The position numbers and the translations under genes were made by a program. From positions 1 through 8,980 of the forward strand of contig CAIVAH010000030.1 of the NCBI GenBank assembly GCA_903903765.1: a stretch of DNA of 8,980 bases, written 5' to 3'. Source of the stretch: an uncultured Methylococcaceae bacterium. Lineage in GTDB: Bacteria > Pseudomonadota > Gammaproteobacteria > Methylococcales > Methylomonadaceae. Every line of letters starts with the position of its first letter. Position 1 is the stretch's first letter. Positions 1 to 7,129 of this stretch are shown here, in pieces. The notes under the pieces are model-generated. The model saw only the letters and a list, made by a program, of their open reading frames with translations. It did no database searches and was not told the origin of the DNA.

Positions 1-621
1 AACCGCGACGTTTCTTGATTCATCTTTACGATCTAATAAAAAGTCTGAATGCAAATGCACTTCGCCATTATCTTCAACATAAAAACGCGCACTAGACTCT
101 AAATCGGTTAATTCTTTAGGATTGGGTAAATTAACCCCAAAAATATCCCTTGCCCAAGAAATTTGTTCATCTTCTGGCATAACCAAATCAATCCATATAG
201 GATTAGCAGTCGCTAATTCTTCTTTGGTTTCTATAGGAATTTGTCGTAAACGGCCTTCATATAGATCAAAAACCCGAATACTCATACTACGATTTCTAGG
301 TTTGATTTCAATAACAAATTCGGATCGAATAACTTCTGAGATTCCAAGACGAACTTCGTCCTTTCTATCATCACGAATTAAACGCCAAATAATCTGCCGA
401 TCTTCTGTAGATAAAGTCTCTAATATTGAAGCGATGATGGGCGAACTTAATTGATCTAACAAACGTTGAAACTCTACTTTATTTTGCTTGTGAACTAAAT
501 TCTCAACAAGCTCATGCTTAGGCATGCGTTGTCGTTGCATTAAATCTTCAACTAATTTATGCCGTTCCAACAACTCGACAACGTCATCCAGATAAACCTG
601 AATATCTTCGTGTTTAGGCAT
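1..621 (-). CDS. CorA-family magnesium transporter with N-terminal MgtE_N domain (partial, C-terminus beyond base 1)
   Basis: The first 207 codons of a minus-strand gene with no stop before the window edge. Residues about 15-125 are helical and charged and resemble the cytoplasmic MgtE N-terminal domain, a Mg2+-sensing region. Within them is a 15-residue near-repeat, HxLVExLxxxQ, at 21-31 and 36-46. From about 113 the sequence changes to a CorA-type cytoplasmic domain: IWIDLVMPEDE at 142-152, then ESSARFYVEDNGEVHLHSDF at 175-194, the classic CorA stretch. The C-terminal transmembrane helices and GMN motif expected of CorA would lie outside the window. The role is Mg2+ (or Co2+) transport across the inner membrane, by family. 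ATG at 621 is preceded by AGGG about 8 nt upstream, which overlaps the stop of the beta-RFAP synthase gene 9 bp away, so the two are very probably co-transcribed. The family call is firm; ion specificity is inferred. Confidence 0.85.
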   Translation of the reverse strand, partial: MPKHEDIQVYLDDVVELLERHKLVEDLMQRQRMPKHELVENLVHKQNKVEFQRLLDQLSSPIIASILETLSTEDRQIIWRLIRDDRKDEVRLGISEVIRSEFVIEIKPRNRSMSIRVFDLYEGRLRQIPIETKEELATANPIWIDLVMPEDEQISWARDIFGVNLPNPKELTDLESSARFYVEDNGEVHLHSDFLLDRKDESRNVAV

Positions 622-630
622 TTTTAAACC

Positions 631-1590
631 CTAATCAACAAACACGTCCCCGCCACTATTGCGAGCACTAGCAACTACAAAAGTTAAGTTATCTACTTGC
701 TCGAAATGATTTCTCGCGGCGATAATTAATGAATCGGCAACAGCAACACCTTCAACAAGACAAAAACCGGTAGGTCCCCAAGAGGTTTGCCCAATACCGA
801 CAGCGCCTTTTTCTTCTAACCATTGCATCGCAACAGCAACTTCCGGACTAGTAAATGCACCACCCTGCGCAATTGAAAAATGCTGCCCAACAGCTTGTTG
901 CAATTGTGTAATAACTGCTCCAAACTTAAAAACATCATTTTCCGCAATAGCAGGCAAGGCCTGCATTAATAATAAATAAGCTAATCGTTCAGCTTCTTTT
1001 TGAGGAAATACAGGTAATGTCTTAAAGGCTTCTAGTTCCTGTTTACCATGTAAACCTTGACCCCGTGAATCAAAAACCAAAATAAACCGCCAATCTTGGG
1101 GAATATCTAAATGCACTAATACGGGAGGTGTAATGGTTTTTTCACCTCGACCACCATCAACTACCAAGCCACCTTGCTCAAAAATACCGATACCAATACC
1201 CGATCGTAAACCCCTATCCATTAAGGCCGCTATATCACGTACAGACAAATCTAATTGATAAAAATGATTAAGAGCCATACCAATAGCCAGAGACATTTGC
1301 GTACCTGAGCCTAAACCCACATGCTCTGGGATTGCTGATTCTATATTGATATTTAAATTATCAGATACTTTTAATACCTGACACATCAAGGATAAACATT
1401 TATCGGCTCGCTCTGCAGAGGGTCCATTTATGGTGCGTTCAATTGCACGAGTGAGTGTTAATTTTGTGACATGTTCATTTAAAGCCACTCCGATACTACC
1501 AAAATGACGACCTAATGCCCCACTTAAATCAATAAAGCCCATATGCAATCTAGCAGGCGCGATAACAGAAACTTTTGAAGGATAAGTCAT
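631..1590 (-). CDS. mptG: Beta-ribofuranosylaminobenzene 5'-phosphate synthase (H4MPT biosynthesis)
   Basis: A 319-residue GHMP-kinase-fold protein. The family condenses p-aminobenzoate with PRPP, releasing CO2 and pyrophosphate, in the first committed step of tetrahydromethanopterin synthesis; it is cytoplasmic and uses Mg2+. Visible motifs (numbered from the ATG): N-terminal APARLHMGFIDLSG (11-24), typical of this enzyme; the glycine-rich GHMP loop PEHVGLGSGTQ (88-98); RSGIGIGIFEQGG (129-141); and C-terminal GIGQTSWGPTGF (265-276), matching the GQSSWGP signature of the family. Length is normal. I chose ATG at 1590 because it places the conserved beta-strand about ten residues in, as in homologues, and because a TATAAT lies at 1628-1633; a TTG at 1617 would add nine residues, and neither start has a clear Shine-Dalgarno. 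It lies 9 bp from the downstream Mg transporter and 127 bp from the upstream HAD gene. In bacteria its presence points to H4MPT-dependent methylotrophy. Confidence 0.92.
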   Translation of the reverse strand: MTYPSKVSVIAPARLHMGFIDLSGALGRHFGSIGVALNEHVTKLTLTRAIERTINGPSAERADKCLSLMCQVLKVSDNLNINIESAIPEHVGLGSGTQMSLAIGMALNHFYQLDLSVRDIAALMDRGLRSGIGIGIFEQGGLVVDGGRGEKTITPPVLVHLDIPQDWRFILVFDSRGQGLHGKQELEAFKTLPVFPQKEAERLAYLLLMQALPAIAENDVFKFGAVITQLQQAVGQHFSIAQGGAFTSPEVAVAMQWLEEKGAVGIGQTSWGPTGFCLVEGVAVADSLIIAARNHFEQVDNLTFVVASARNSGGDVFVD

Positions 1591-1627
1591 CAAGTCAAGT
1601 GAATCAGAGGAGTGCAAAATTACTGAA

Positions 1628-1633
1628 ATTATA
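1628..1633 (-). promoter_or_regulatory. Possible -10 element for the beta-RFAP synthase / Mg transporter unit
   Basis: A perfect TATAAT on the minus strand in the 127-bp gap upstream of the beta-RFAP synthase gene. Transcription from it would start near 1621. That leaves about 30 nt of leader before ATG 1590 but almost none before TTG 1617, and so favours the ATG. No good -35 hexamer is seen at 16-18 bp spacing and the surroundings are AT-rich, so this is tentative. Confidence 0.35.
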
Positions 1634-1717
1634 CAGGAGTTAAACTTCTAAAGGCGATCAAAATAGTCAGTTTTTCAAGATTTACTCTCTACAAAGATCT
1701 TAATAAATTATTAAATT

Positions 1718-2380
1718 TTATAACTTTAAAACGCGAATTACTTCAAATAAATCCTTAAACAAGAAATCCGAATTATGAACAGCAATAGGATCAATGTAAT
1801 CACTAGAAGGAATATAAATAGATAATGCACCGGATAAACTAGCCGCCGCAATTCCCGTTACTGAATCTTCTAGTATTAAACATCGACCAATAGAAACATT
1901 TAATCTCTCAGCAGCCTTTAAAAACACCTCAGGATCCGGCTTACCTTGATCAACATCGTCACGCGTTATGATGACTGAGAAATGTTCATCTAAACCAGCT
2001 AATTTTAAACACTCAAGTGCATTAACTCGCAAACTATTAGTCGCTAAACCATAAGGCATGTTATGTTCTATAAGATGATCAAGTAGCTCAATGACACCTA
2101 GCTTCAACTGTATGCCATTTTTATAAACTTTTTCACGCCATAATGCGCCTCCCAAGGAACCGAAAGCATTTAAATCAAAATTTTCTCCACAGGTCTGCAA
2201 CAATTTAATTTTTATATTTTCATAGTGCATCCCTGATAATAAGCTAAAGAAATCATCTGATAGCTCGTAACCCATCATTCGCGCTGCTTTTTGCCATGCC
2301 TCACAATAGGTGGGCTCAGTATCTAATACCAAACCATCCATATCAAATATAACCGCAGATACCTCAGAGAATCTATCCAT
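1718..2380 (-). CDS. HAD-IA family hydrolase (beta-phosphoglucomutase-like phosphatase)
   Basis: A complete 220-residue HAD-superfamily protein with all four motifs: motif I DMDGLVLDTE (nucleophile D13, acid/base D15), motif II ATNS (113-116), motif III lysine in QGKPDP (K147), and motif IV LEDS (E171, D172) that binds Mg2+. A helical cap between residues about 20 and 95 places it in subfamily IA, near beta-phosphoglucomutase and phosphoglycolate-phosphatase-like enzymes. The reaction is probably phosphate-monoester hydrolysis, or possibly phosphosugar isomerisation; the substrate cannot be read from sequence. ATG at 2380 has AGGGTGA a few bases upstream and overlaps the end of the nucleotidyltransferase gene by 8 bp, so translation is probably coupled. 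The beta-RFAP synthase gene follows 127 bp later. A ribosyl- or sugar-phosphate substrate linked to C1-cofactor synthesis is only a guess from context. Confidence 0.85.
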   Translation of the reverse strand: MDRFSEVSAVIFDMDGLVLDTEPTYCEAWQKAARMMGYELSDDFFSLLSGMHYENIKIKLLQTCGENFDLNAFGSLGGALWREKVYKNGIQLKLGVIELLDHLIEHNMPYGLATNSLRVNALECLKLAGLDEHFSVIITRDDVDQGKPDPEVFLKAAERLNVSIGRCLILEDSVTGIAAASLSGALSIYIPSSDYIDPIAVHNSDFLFKDLFEVIRVLKL

Positions 2381-3299
2381 GAATCACCCTAATGTACTCA
2401 CCTTGCGCCTCACGGGAGGAACCGACAACGATACGTTTAATCCCCTCTGATGATTGCTCAACCAACCCTGTAATTTCAATCCATTCATCTTTTATAGCTT
2501 GACCCGCGTAGGTAGCAGTAAAGCAAACCACATGACTTATGTCCATGTGATCAATTGTAAATACAGCTGGATAATCAAAAGCGTAAGTATCATCAACAAC
2601 CCTTGTTTGCAGAGTAATAGCGCCACATTTCTGATAGTTGTAGTCGATAGCTTCGTATGAATCAACGATAAAACTCAGATCAAATTTACGTCCATTCACC
2701 AAGGCTTTATTATATTTTCTTCGTTCATGCCAAACGTATTCAGAATAATTTAAATCACAAGCACGACGATCATAAGAGTCTTGCCAAGCTAACTCATCTA
2801 AGTGCCGCAAGGTATTTTCTGCAATTAATTGAGGCAATAGGTTTCGACAATAATGAAAAGTAGCTCGATTATAAAAAACCAAGTCAATATCAGAACTCTT
2901 TTGTTGGGCACCAATTAATAGTGACCCCGTTACACCTATGTGGGATAAATCAACTTGCTTATCTTTGAGCAGATTTACCAAATAAACCAAATCTGTTTCT
3001 ATAGCATCTAATGATTTTGCCTGTAAAAGGCTTTGCAAACGCTTTCTAGGCTGATGATGATTAACTATATGACTGACTTTGACCGCATGAAGATGCGCAT
3101 CCAACTTTTTTGAATAATGTAAATATTCTGGATACTGTTGTTTTAATAGCTTATTTGCCAGATTTGTATCAACTTTTACCCAATGCGAACCTTGTTTTAT
3201 ATACCGCAGAAAACACAAACTCTTACCGTGTTCGTAACCTGACAACACGACGGCAAACATTAATCCCTCGGCTGTTTCGATAAAATCTTTTGATAACAT
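2373..3299 (-). CDS. Archaeal-type nucleotidyltransferase domain protein, function unknown
   Basis: A 308-residue protein (from ATG 3299) with a central polymerase-beta-type nucleotidyltransferase motif: GS at 125-126, then ten residues, then DID at 137-139, the metal-binding pair. D207 in KFDLSF may be the third acidic residue. The N-terminus, DFIETAEGLMFAVV followed by CFLRYI, and the C-terminus, IKRIVVGSSREAQGEYI, resemble predicted nucleotidyltransferases known mainly from archaea (a COG1665-like set, recalled rather than searched). The C-terminal region of about 70 residues is beta-rich. Substrate unknown; nucleotide transfer to a small molecule or RNA is possible. A TTG at 3341 would add 14 residues, but it lies inside a dyad and lacks a Shine-Dalgarno; the ATG puts the conserved segment right at the start as expected. 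The gene overlaps the HAD gene by 8 bp, so the two probably act together. Confidence 0.75.
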   Translation of the reverse strand: MLSKDFIETAEGLMFAVVLSGYEHGKSLCFLRYIKQGSHWVKVDTNLANKLLKQQYPEYLHYSKKLDAHLHAVKVSHIVNHHQPRKRLQSLLQAKSLDAIETDLVYLVNLLKDKQVDLSHIGVTGSLLIGAQQKSSDIDLVFYNRATFHYCRNLLPQLIAENTLRHLDELAWQDSYDRRACDLNYSEYVWHERRKYNKALVNGRKFDLSFIVDSYEAIDYNYQKCGAITLQTRVVDDTYAFDYPAVFTIDHMDISHVVCFTATYAGQAIKDEWIEITGLVEQSSEGIKRIVVGSSREAQGEYIRVIHG

Positions 3300-3330
3300 G
3301 CTCAATTTAATTCGTAAATCTAATAAAAAT

Positions 3331-3361
3331 GTTTCAATCAATTTATAATTCTTATTGAAAC
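3331..3361. repeat. 8-bp inverted repeat between divergent genes (possible operator)
   Basis: GTTTCAAT at 3331-3338 and its exact reverse complement ATTGAAAC at 3354-3361, separated by 15 AT-rich bases, so half-sites are centred 23 bp (about two helical turns) apart. It lies upstream of the nucleotidyltransferase ATG (3299) and about 90 bp upstream of pntA. The geometry suits a dimeric regulator, but there is no recognised consensus and AT-rich DNA produces such dyads by chance. Confidence 0.35.
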
Positions 3362-3413
3362 TAATGGCCTAATAACCTATCCTCATAGCGCGAGATTTTT
3401 TATTCTCAAAAAG

Positions 3414-3419
3414 TATTAT
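3414..3419 (+). promoter_or_regulatory. Weak candidate -10 for pntAB
   Basis: TATTAT, 28 bp before the pntA ATG, is the best -10-like hexamer in the leader. No convincing -35 is present at 16-18 bp spacing. A strong Shine-Dalgarno (CAGGAG, 3437-3442) follows, five bases before the ATG. Confidence 0.25.
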
Positions 3420-3447
3420 GCCCTAAATCACACCCACAGGAGACTGT

Positions 3448-5013
3448 ATGAAGATTGGTATACCGAAAGAAATTCACCTCGGTGAAAAACGCGTAGCAAC
3501 AACTCCCGAAGCAGCCGCACAAATAATTAAGCTTGGCTTTTCTGTCAGCATAGAAAGTGGCGCAGGTATTAATGCAGATATTTCAGATGAAGCCTATCAA
3601 AATGCTGGAGTTGAAATTGTTTATGACACTCAGGCTTTATGGCAACACTCTGACATTATCTTAAAAGTACGTGCCCCTGAGTTTAACCCAAACTTAAATC
3701 TATTTGAAACACAACTCTTATCTCCAGGCAGTTGCTTAATCAGTTTTATTTGGCCTGCGCAAAATGAAGGCTTAATGCAAGATTTAGCGGCAAATAATAA
3801 TACAGTACTTGCTATGGATAGCGTACCAAGAATGTCACGCGCTCAAAAACTTGATGCTTTAAGCTCAATGGCTAATATTGCTGGTTATAGAGCCATTGTT
3901 GAAGCCGCCCAACACTTTGGTCGATTCTTTACCGGCCAAATTACAGCTGCAGGTAAAATACCGCCAGCAAAAGTTCTTGTTATTGGTGCCGGTGTTGCTG
4001 GTTTAGCGGCGATTGGCACCGCAAAAGGCATGGGTGCAATCGTTAGATCTTTTGACACCAGACCGGAAGTAAAAGAGCAAATTGAAAGTATGGATGCTGA
4101 ATTTTTAATGCTCGATTTTAAAGAAGAAGGTGGCGGCACAGGTGGATACGCCAAAACCATGTCTAAAGAGTTTATTGAAGCTGAAATGGCTTTATTTGCT
4201 GAGCAAGCCAAAGAAGTTGATATTATCGTTACTACCGCTTTAATACCTGGCAAACCAGCACCTAAGTTAATTACAACGGCAATGGTTGAATCCATGAAAC
4301 CGGGCAGTGTGATTGTGGATTTAGCCGCTGAACAAGGTGGCAACTGTGATCTAACTGAAAGAGATCAAGTCGTGGTTAAAAATGGTGTTACTTTAATTGG
4401 CTATACAAATTTACCCAGCCGTTTGGCAAATCAATCAAGTCAACTCTATGCAACGAATCTAAGACATCTATTAACTGAATTATGTCCTGATAAAAATGGC
4501 ATTATCAATGTCAATATGGATGATGAAGTTATTCGTGGCACTACCGTTATTAAAGAAGGAAAAATAACCTGGCCACCCCCAGCTCCAAAACTATCAGCGG
4601 CACCGGCTGCGAGTGCTGCTGACACTAATACGGGGCCTATTAAAGCTGAACCTAAAAAATCTTTTATTCCTAATAGGGTTAAACAACTATTACCTATTAC
4701 GATAGCGGGATTAGCTTTATTTGGTATCGGAGCCGTTGCTCCTGAGTCGTTTATGACGCACTTCACGGTGTTTGTATTAGCTTGTTTTGTGGGTTATCAA
4801 GTCATTTGGAACGTGTCACATTCATTACATACCCCCCTAATGAGCGTTACAAATGCCATCAGTAGCATTATTGTTATTGGTGCTATTGTACAAATATCCA
4901 CAGCGAACCCCACTGTCACGATCTTAGCAGGAGCAGCTATATTTTTAGCGGCTATTAATATTTTCGGTGGATTTTTTGTCACGCGTCGTATGTTAGAAAT
5001 GTTTAGAAAATAA
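3448..5013 (+). CDS. pntA: NAD(P) transhydrogenase (proton-translocating) subunit alpha, PntA
   Basis: A 521-residue alpha subunit of the inner-membrane transhydrogenase that couples hydride transfer between NADH and NADP+ to proton movement. Residues 1 to about 378 form the NAD(H)-binding domain I: N-terminal IGIPKE, the substrate loop [14 protein letters not shown] (127-140, carrying the Arg, Gln and Asp of the RQD loop), and the Rossmann motif GAGVAGL (180-186) followed by FDTRPEV. A Pro/Ala-rich linker (about 378-405) leads to four predicted membrane helices (about 414-510) with the charged tail RRMLEMFRK. Domain I and the membrane part are in one chain, as in E. coli (510 residues), not split as in many Alphaproteobacteria. 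ATG 3448 has a CAGGAG site. pntB follows after 12 bp as an operon. In a C1-oxidising cell it probably supplies NADPH for biosynthesis. Confidence 0.97.
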   Translation: MKIGIPKEIHLGEKRVATTPEAAAQIIKLGFSVSIESGAGINADISDEAYQNAGVEIVYDTQALWQHSDIILKVRAPEFNPNLNLFETQLLSPGSCLISFIWPAQNEGLMQDLAANNNTVLAMDSVPRMSRAQKLDALSSMANIAGYRAIVEAAQHFGRFFTGQITAAGKIPPAKVLVIGAGVAGLAAIGTAKGMGAIVRSFDTRPEVKEQIESMDAEFLMLDFKEEGGGTGGYAKTMSKEFIEAEMALFAEQAKEVDIIVTTALIPGKPAPKLITTAMVESMKPGSVIVDLAAEQGGNCDLTERDQVVVKNGVTLIGYTNLPSRLANQSSQLYATNLRHLLTELCPDKNGIINVNMDDEVIRGTTVIKEGKITWPPPAPKLSAAPAASAADTNTGPIKAEPKKSFIPNRVKQLLPITIAGLALFGIGAVAPESFMTHFTVFVLACFVGYQVIWNVSHSLHTPLMSVTNAISSIIVIGAIVQISTANPTVTILAGAAIFLAAINIFGGFFVTRRMLEMFRK

Positions 5014-5025
5014 CAGGAGCTCATC

Positions 5026-6423
5026 ATGTCACATAGTTTAGTAACGATGTCATACATCGTTTCCGCCATTCTGTTTATTCTTAGTTTAAGCGGTTTAAGC
5101 AATCAAGAAACTGCCCGTAAAGGTAATTATTACGGCATGTTAGGCATGGCAATTGCTATTGTTGCCACCACATTAAGCGGTTCAGTTACAGCATTTGGCG
5201 TTTTGATTGGTGCTTTAATCGTAGGTGGGCTTATTGGTGCCAGAGCAGCTTATAAAGTTGAAATGACGCAAATGCCAGAACTAGTCGCTATTATGCACAG
5301 CATGGTAGGATTGGCGGCTGTATTAGTGGGTTATGCAAACTTTATGGACCAATCAATTTCTTTGGAAGGTGTTGAAAAAACCATTCATGAAATTGAAATT
5401 TATGTGGGAATCTTAATCGGTGCCGTTACCTTTTCTGGTTCGGTTATTGCTTTTGGTAAACTCAGTGAAAAAATTAATGGTAAACCCTTATTACTACCGG
5501 GTCGTCACTGGTTAAATCTAGTGTTATTAATTGCTTCCGTAGTATTGGGCTATGAGTTTTTACACCAAACAGAAGCCAGCGGTGATGCTTTAATTCCTTT
5601 AGCTATAATGACTGGAATTGCCTTAGTATTTGGTATTCACATGGTAATGGCTATCGGTGGTGCGGATATGCCAGTTGTTATCTCAATGCTTAATAGTTAT
5701 TCTGGCTGGGCTGCTGCTGCAACTGGTTTTATGTTGAGTAATGATTTGTTGATTGTTACAGGTGCGTTAGTCGGTAGTAGCGGCGCAATTCTAAGCTACA
5801 TTATGTGTAAAGCGATGAATCGCCACTTTTTAAGTGTTATAGCCGGTGGATTTGGTACAACGTCAGGTGGTGAATCAGCAGCAATAGAGGGTGAAGTACA
5901 ACCGATTGATGCAGATGAAACTGCTAAGCTTTTAAAAGCGGCTAAGAATATTATGATTATTCCTGGTTATGGTATGGCTGTAGCACAAGCTCAACACACT
6001 GTTTATGAAATCACTAAACTCTTAAGAGCTAAAGGCAAAAAAGTGGGATTTGGTATTCATCCTGTAGCAGGTCGTATGCCTGGCCACATGAACGTATTAT
6101 TAGCGGAAGCTAAAGTACCTTATGATATCGTGTATGAGATGGATGAAATTAATGATGATTTTGATAGTGTGGATGTTTCTATCGTTATCGGTGCAAATGA
6201 TATCGTGAATCCGTCAGCATTAAATGACCCAAATAGTCCAATTGCTGGTATGCCCGTTCTTGAATGCTGGAAAGGTGAAACAACTATCGTATTAAAACGT
6301 AGTATGGCATCAGGTTATGCCGGCGTAGGTAATCCTCTGTTTGTATTGGATAACACGCGCATGTTATTTGGTGACGCAAATACAACTATGCAAGCAGTTC
6401 TAAAAGCTTTAGAAAATAAATAA
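5026..6423 (+). CDS. pntB: NAD(P) transhydrogenase (proton-translocating) subunit beta, PntB
   Basis: A 465-residue beta subunit (E. coli 462). Residues 1 to about 260 are a series of hydrophobic helices forming proton-channel domain II. The channel histidine is at H91 in [12 protein letters not shown], the same number as the essential beta-His91 of E. coli, and [20 protein letters not shown] (211-230) carries the conserved Asp and Asn. After a hinge rich in Gly and Glu (about 274-300), domain III binds NADP(H): [10 protein letters not shown] (314-323), [13 protein letters not shown] (345-357), GANDIVNP (389-396) and [11 protein letters not shown] (424-434). It pairs with PntA. ATG 5026 sits behind AGGAGC, 12 bp after the pntA stop, so the two are co-transcribed. 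All expected functional residues are present. The transcript probably ends at the hairpin starting 12 bp after the stop codon. Confidence 0.97.
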   Translation: MSHSLVTMSYIVSAILFILSLSGLSNQETARKGNYYGMLGMAIAIVATTLSGSVTAFGVLIGALIVGGLIGARAAYKVEMTQMPELVAIMHSMVGLAAVLVGYANFMDQSISLEGVEKTIHEIEIYVGILIGAVTFSGSVIAFGKLSEKINGKPLLLPGRHWLNLVLLIASVVLGYEFLHQTEASGDALIPLAIMTGIALVFGIHMVMAIGGADMPVVISMLNSYSGWAAAATGFMLSNDLLIVTGALVGSSGAILSYIMCKAMNRHFLSVIAGGFGTTSGGESAAIEGEVQPIDADETAKLLKAAKNIMIIPGYGMAVAQAQHTVYEITKLLRAKGKKVGFGIHPVAGRMPGHMNVLLAEAKVPYDIVYEMDEINDDFDSVDVSIVIGANDIVNPSALNDPNSPIAGMPVLECWKGETTIVLKRSMASGYAGVGNPLFVLDNTRMLFGDANTTMQAVLKALENK

Positions 6424-6429
6424 CCCTTG

Positions 6430-7044
6430 CTATGATCCTATTGCAACAATCTGATTATATTGTTGCAATAGGATTGTTTCAATTGTTTTGAATGGTATCG
6501 GCTTAGGTAAAATAACTACGCCATCTGGAATAACACCCAATAGTTCAATTTCACTAGAACTCATCCCTGTTACTACAACAAATTTAGTGTTTTTCATTCC
6601 TGGCGCATTTAATATTTCATTGATCATTTGCAGCCCATCAATATCAGGCATATTTAAATCTGTAAATATGATGTCAGGTTGAAATTTACCTACCATCAAC
6701 ATACCCTGATAGGCATTACTTGCTAAAAATAAATCATGAGGAACACTGAATTCTGAAAATTTCATTTCACATAACCTTAAAACCGCATAGTCATCTTCAA
6801 CAAATAAAACTTTTAATACCTGATTCTTAATATCACTACGAAACGGAATTGATGTAAAACTTTTGGTAATTGGATTAATCAAAGCCAAATGTTTTATAAG
6901 TTCTTTACGCGCTATTCTTCTATGACCACCAACTGTTACAGAGGCTTCAATCTTACCAGTATCGACCCAATTTTGTACTGTTCTAATAGAAACATTTAAT
7001 AATTTTGCAGCGGTTCTAGTGCTTAACCAAGTTTTTTCTTCCAC
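6430..7044 (-). CDS. Orphan response regulator with N-terminal excisionase/MerR-like HTH and C-terminal receiver domain
   Basis: A 204-residue protein in reversed order: the DNA-binding domain comes first. Residues 5-52 form an excisionase/MerR-like winged helix (LSTRTAAKLLNVSIRTVQNW, then the wing GGHRRIARKEL). After a linker (about 55-75), residues 77-197 are a complete CheY-like receiver: acidic pocket E83-D84-D85, phospho-acceptor D129 in FTDLNMP, switch T159 in VVVTG, and K181 in LPKP. All activity residues are intact, so it is probably phosphorylated by a histidine kinase encoded elsewhere; none is in the window. The GTG start at 7044 is supported by AAGAGGT upstream. It lies 85 bp downstream of prfC on the same strand with no terminator seen between them, so read-through is possible. 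It is convergent with pntB. Target genes are unknown. Confidence 0.88.
   Translation of the reverse strand: MEEKTWLSTRTAAKLLNVSIRTVQNWVDTGKIEASVTVGGHRRIARKELIKHLALINPITKSFTSIPFRSDIKNQVLKVLFVEDDYAVLRLCEMKFSEFSVPHDLFLASNAYQGMLMVGKFQPDIIFTDLNMPDIDGLQMINEILNAPGMKNTKFVVVTGMSSSEIELLGVIPDGVVILPKPIPFKTIETILLQQYNQIVAIGS
6435..6479 (+). terminator. Probable pntAB terminator: perfect 16-bp inverted repeat
   Basis: The left arm 6435-6450 (ATCCTATTGCAACAAT) pairs perfectly with 6459-6474 around an 8-nt loop, and two G-U wobbles could extend the stem. The plus strand then reads TGTTTC, a short imperfect U-tract. It begins 12 bp after the pntB stop codon. The arms also code for the last residues of the convergent response regulator. 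No U-tract follows on the minus strand, so termination in that direction is less likely. Confidence 0.6.
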
Positions 7045-7048
7045 GCCT

Positions 7049-7056
7049 TACCTCTT
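7049..7056 (-). promoter_or_regulatory. Shine-Dalgarno that decides the GTG start of the response regulator
   Basis: On the minus strand AAGAGGTA, containing GAGGT, ends five bases before the GTG at 7044. It is among the best ribosome-binding sites in the window and supports this start although the codon is not ATG. The same bases can pair with TACTCTT (7076-7082) across a 19-nt loop, with one bulge. Confidence 0.65.
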
Positions 7057-7129
7057 ACAAAAATTATGGTGTGAAAAGAGTACCCTAACACTATATTAAT
7101 TTACTTTTAGACAAAAGAACTCAATAAGT

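Noticed and set aside
122..454. Plus-strand open frame of 110 codons
   Set aside because: It lies antisense to the Mg transporter coding sequence, is rich in Ser, Ile and Arg, has no recognisable domain, and the minus strand clearly encodes MgtE_N-CorA.
1591..1717. Search for a terminator after the HAD gene
   Set aside because: Only AT-rich short palindromes such as AATAATTTATT and a 5-bp AAGAT/ATCTT pair were found; no stem with a U-tract, so read-through into the beta-RFAP synthase gene cannot be excluded.
2454..2660. Plus-strand open frame of 68 codons
   Set aside because: It is a shadow of the nucleotidyltransferase C-terminal region with no ribosome-binding site or domain signal.
3885..5102. 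Three minus-strand open frames (3885-4343, 4446-4766, 4797-5102)
   Set aside because: All are antisense to pntA or the pntA/pntB junction, which encode well-conserved transhydrogenase motifs; the antisense products are low-complexity.
6476..6483. Another GTTTCAAT copy, matching the dyad half-site at 3331
   Set aside because: A single 8-mer without a partner arm, partly inside coding sequence; expected by chance in AT-rich DNA.
6488..6682. Plus-strand open frame of 64 codons
   Set aside because: Antisense to the receiver domain of the response regulator; no independent support.
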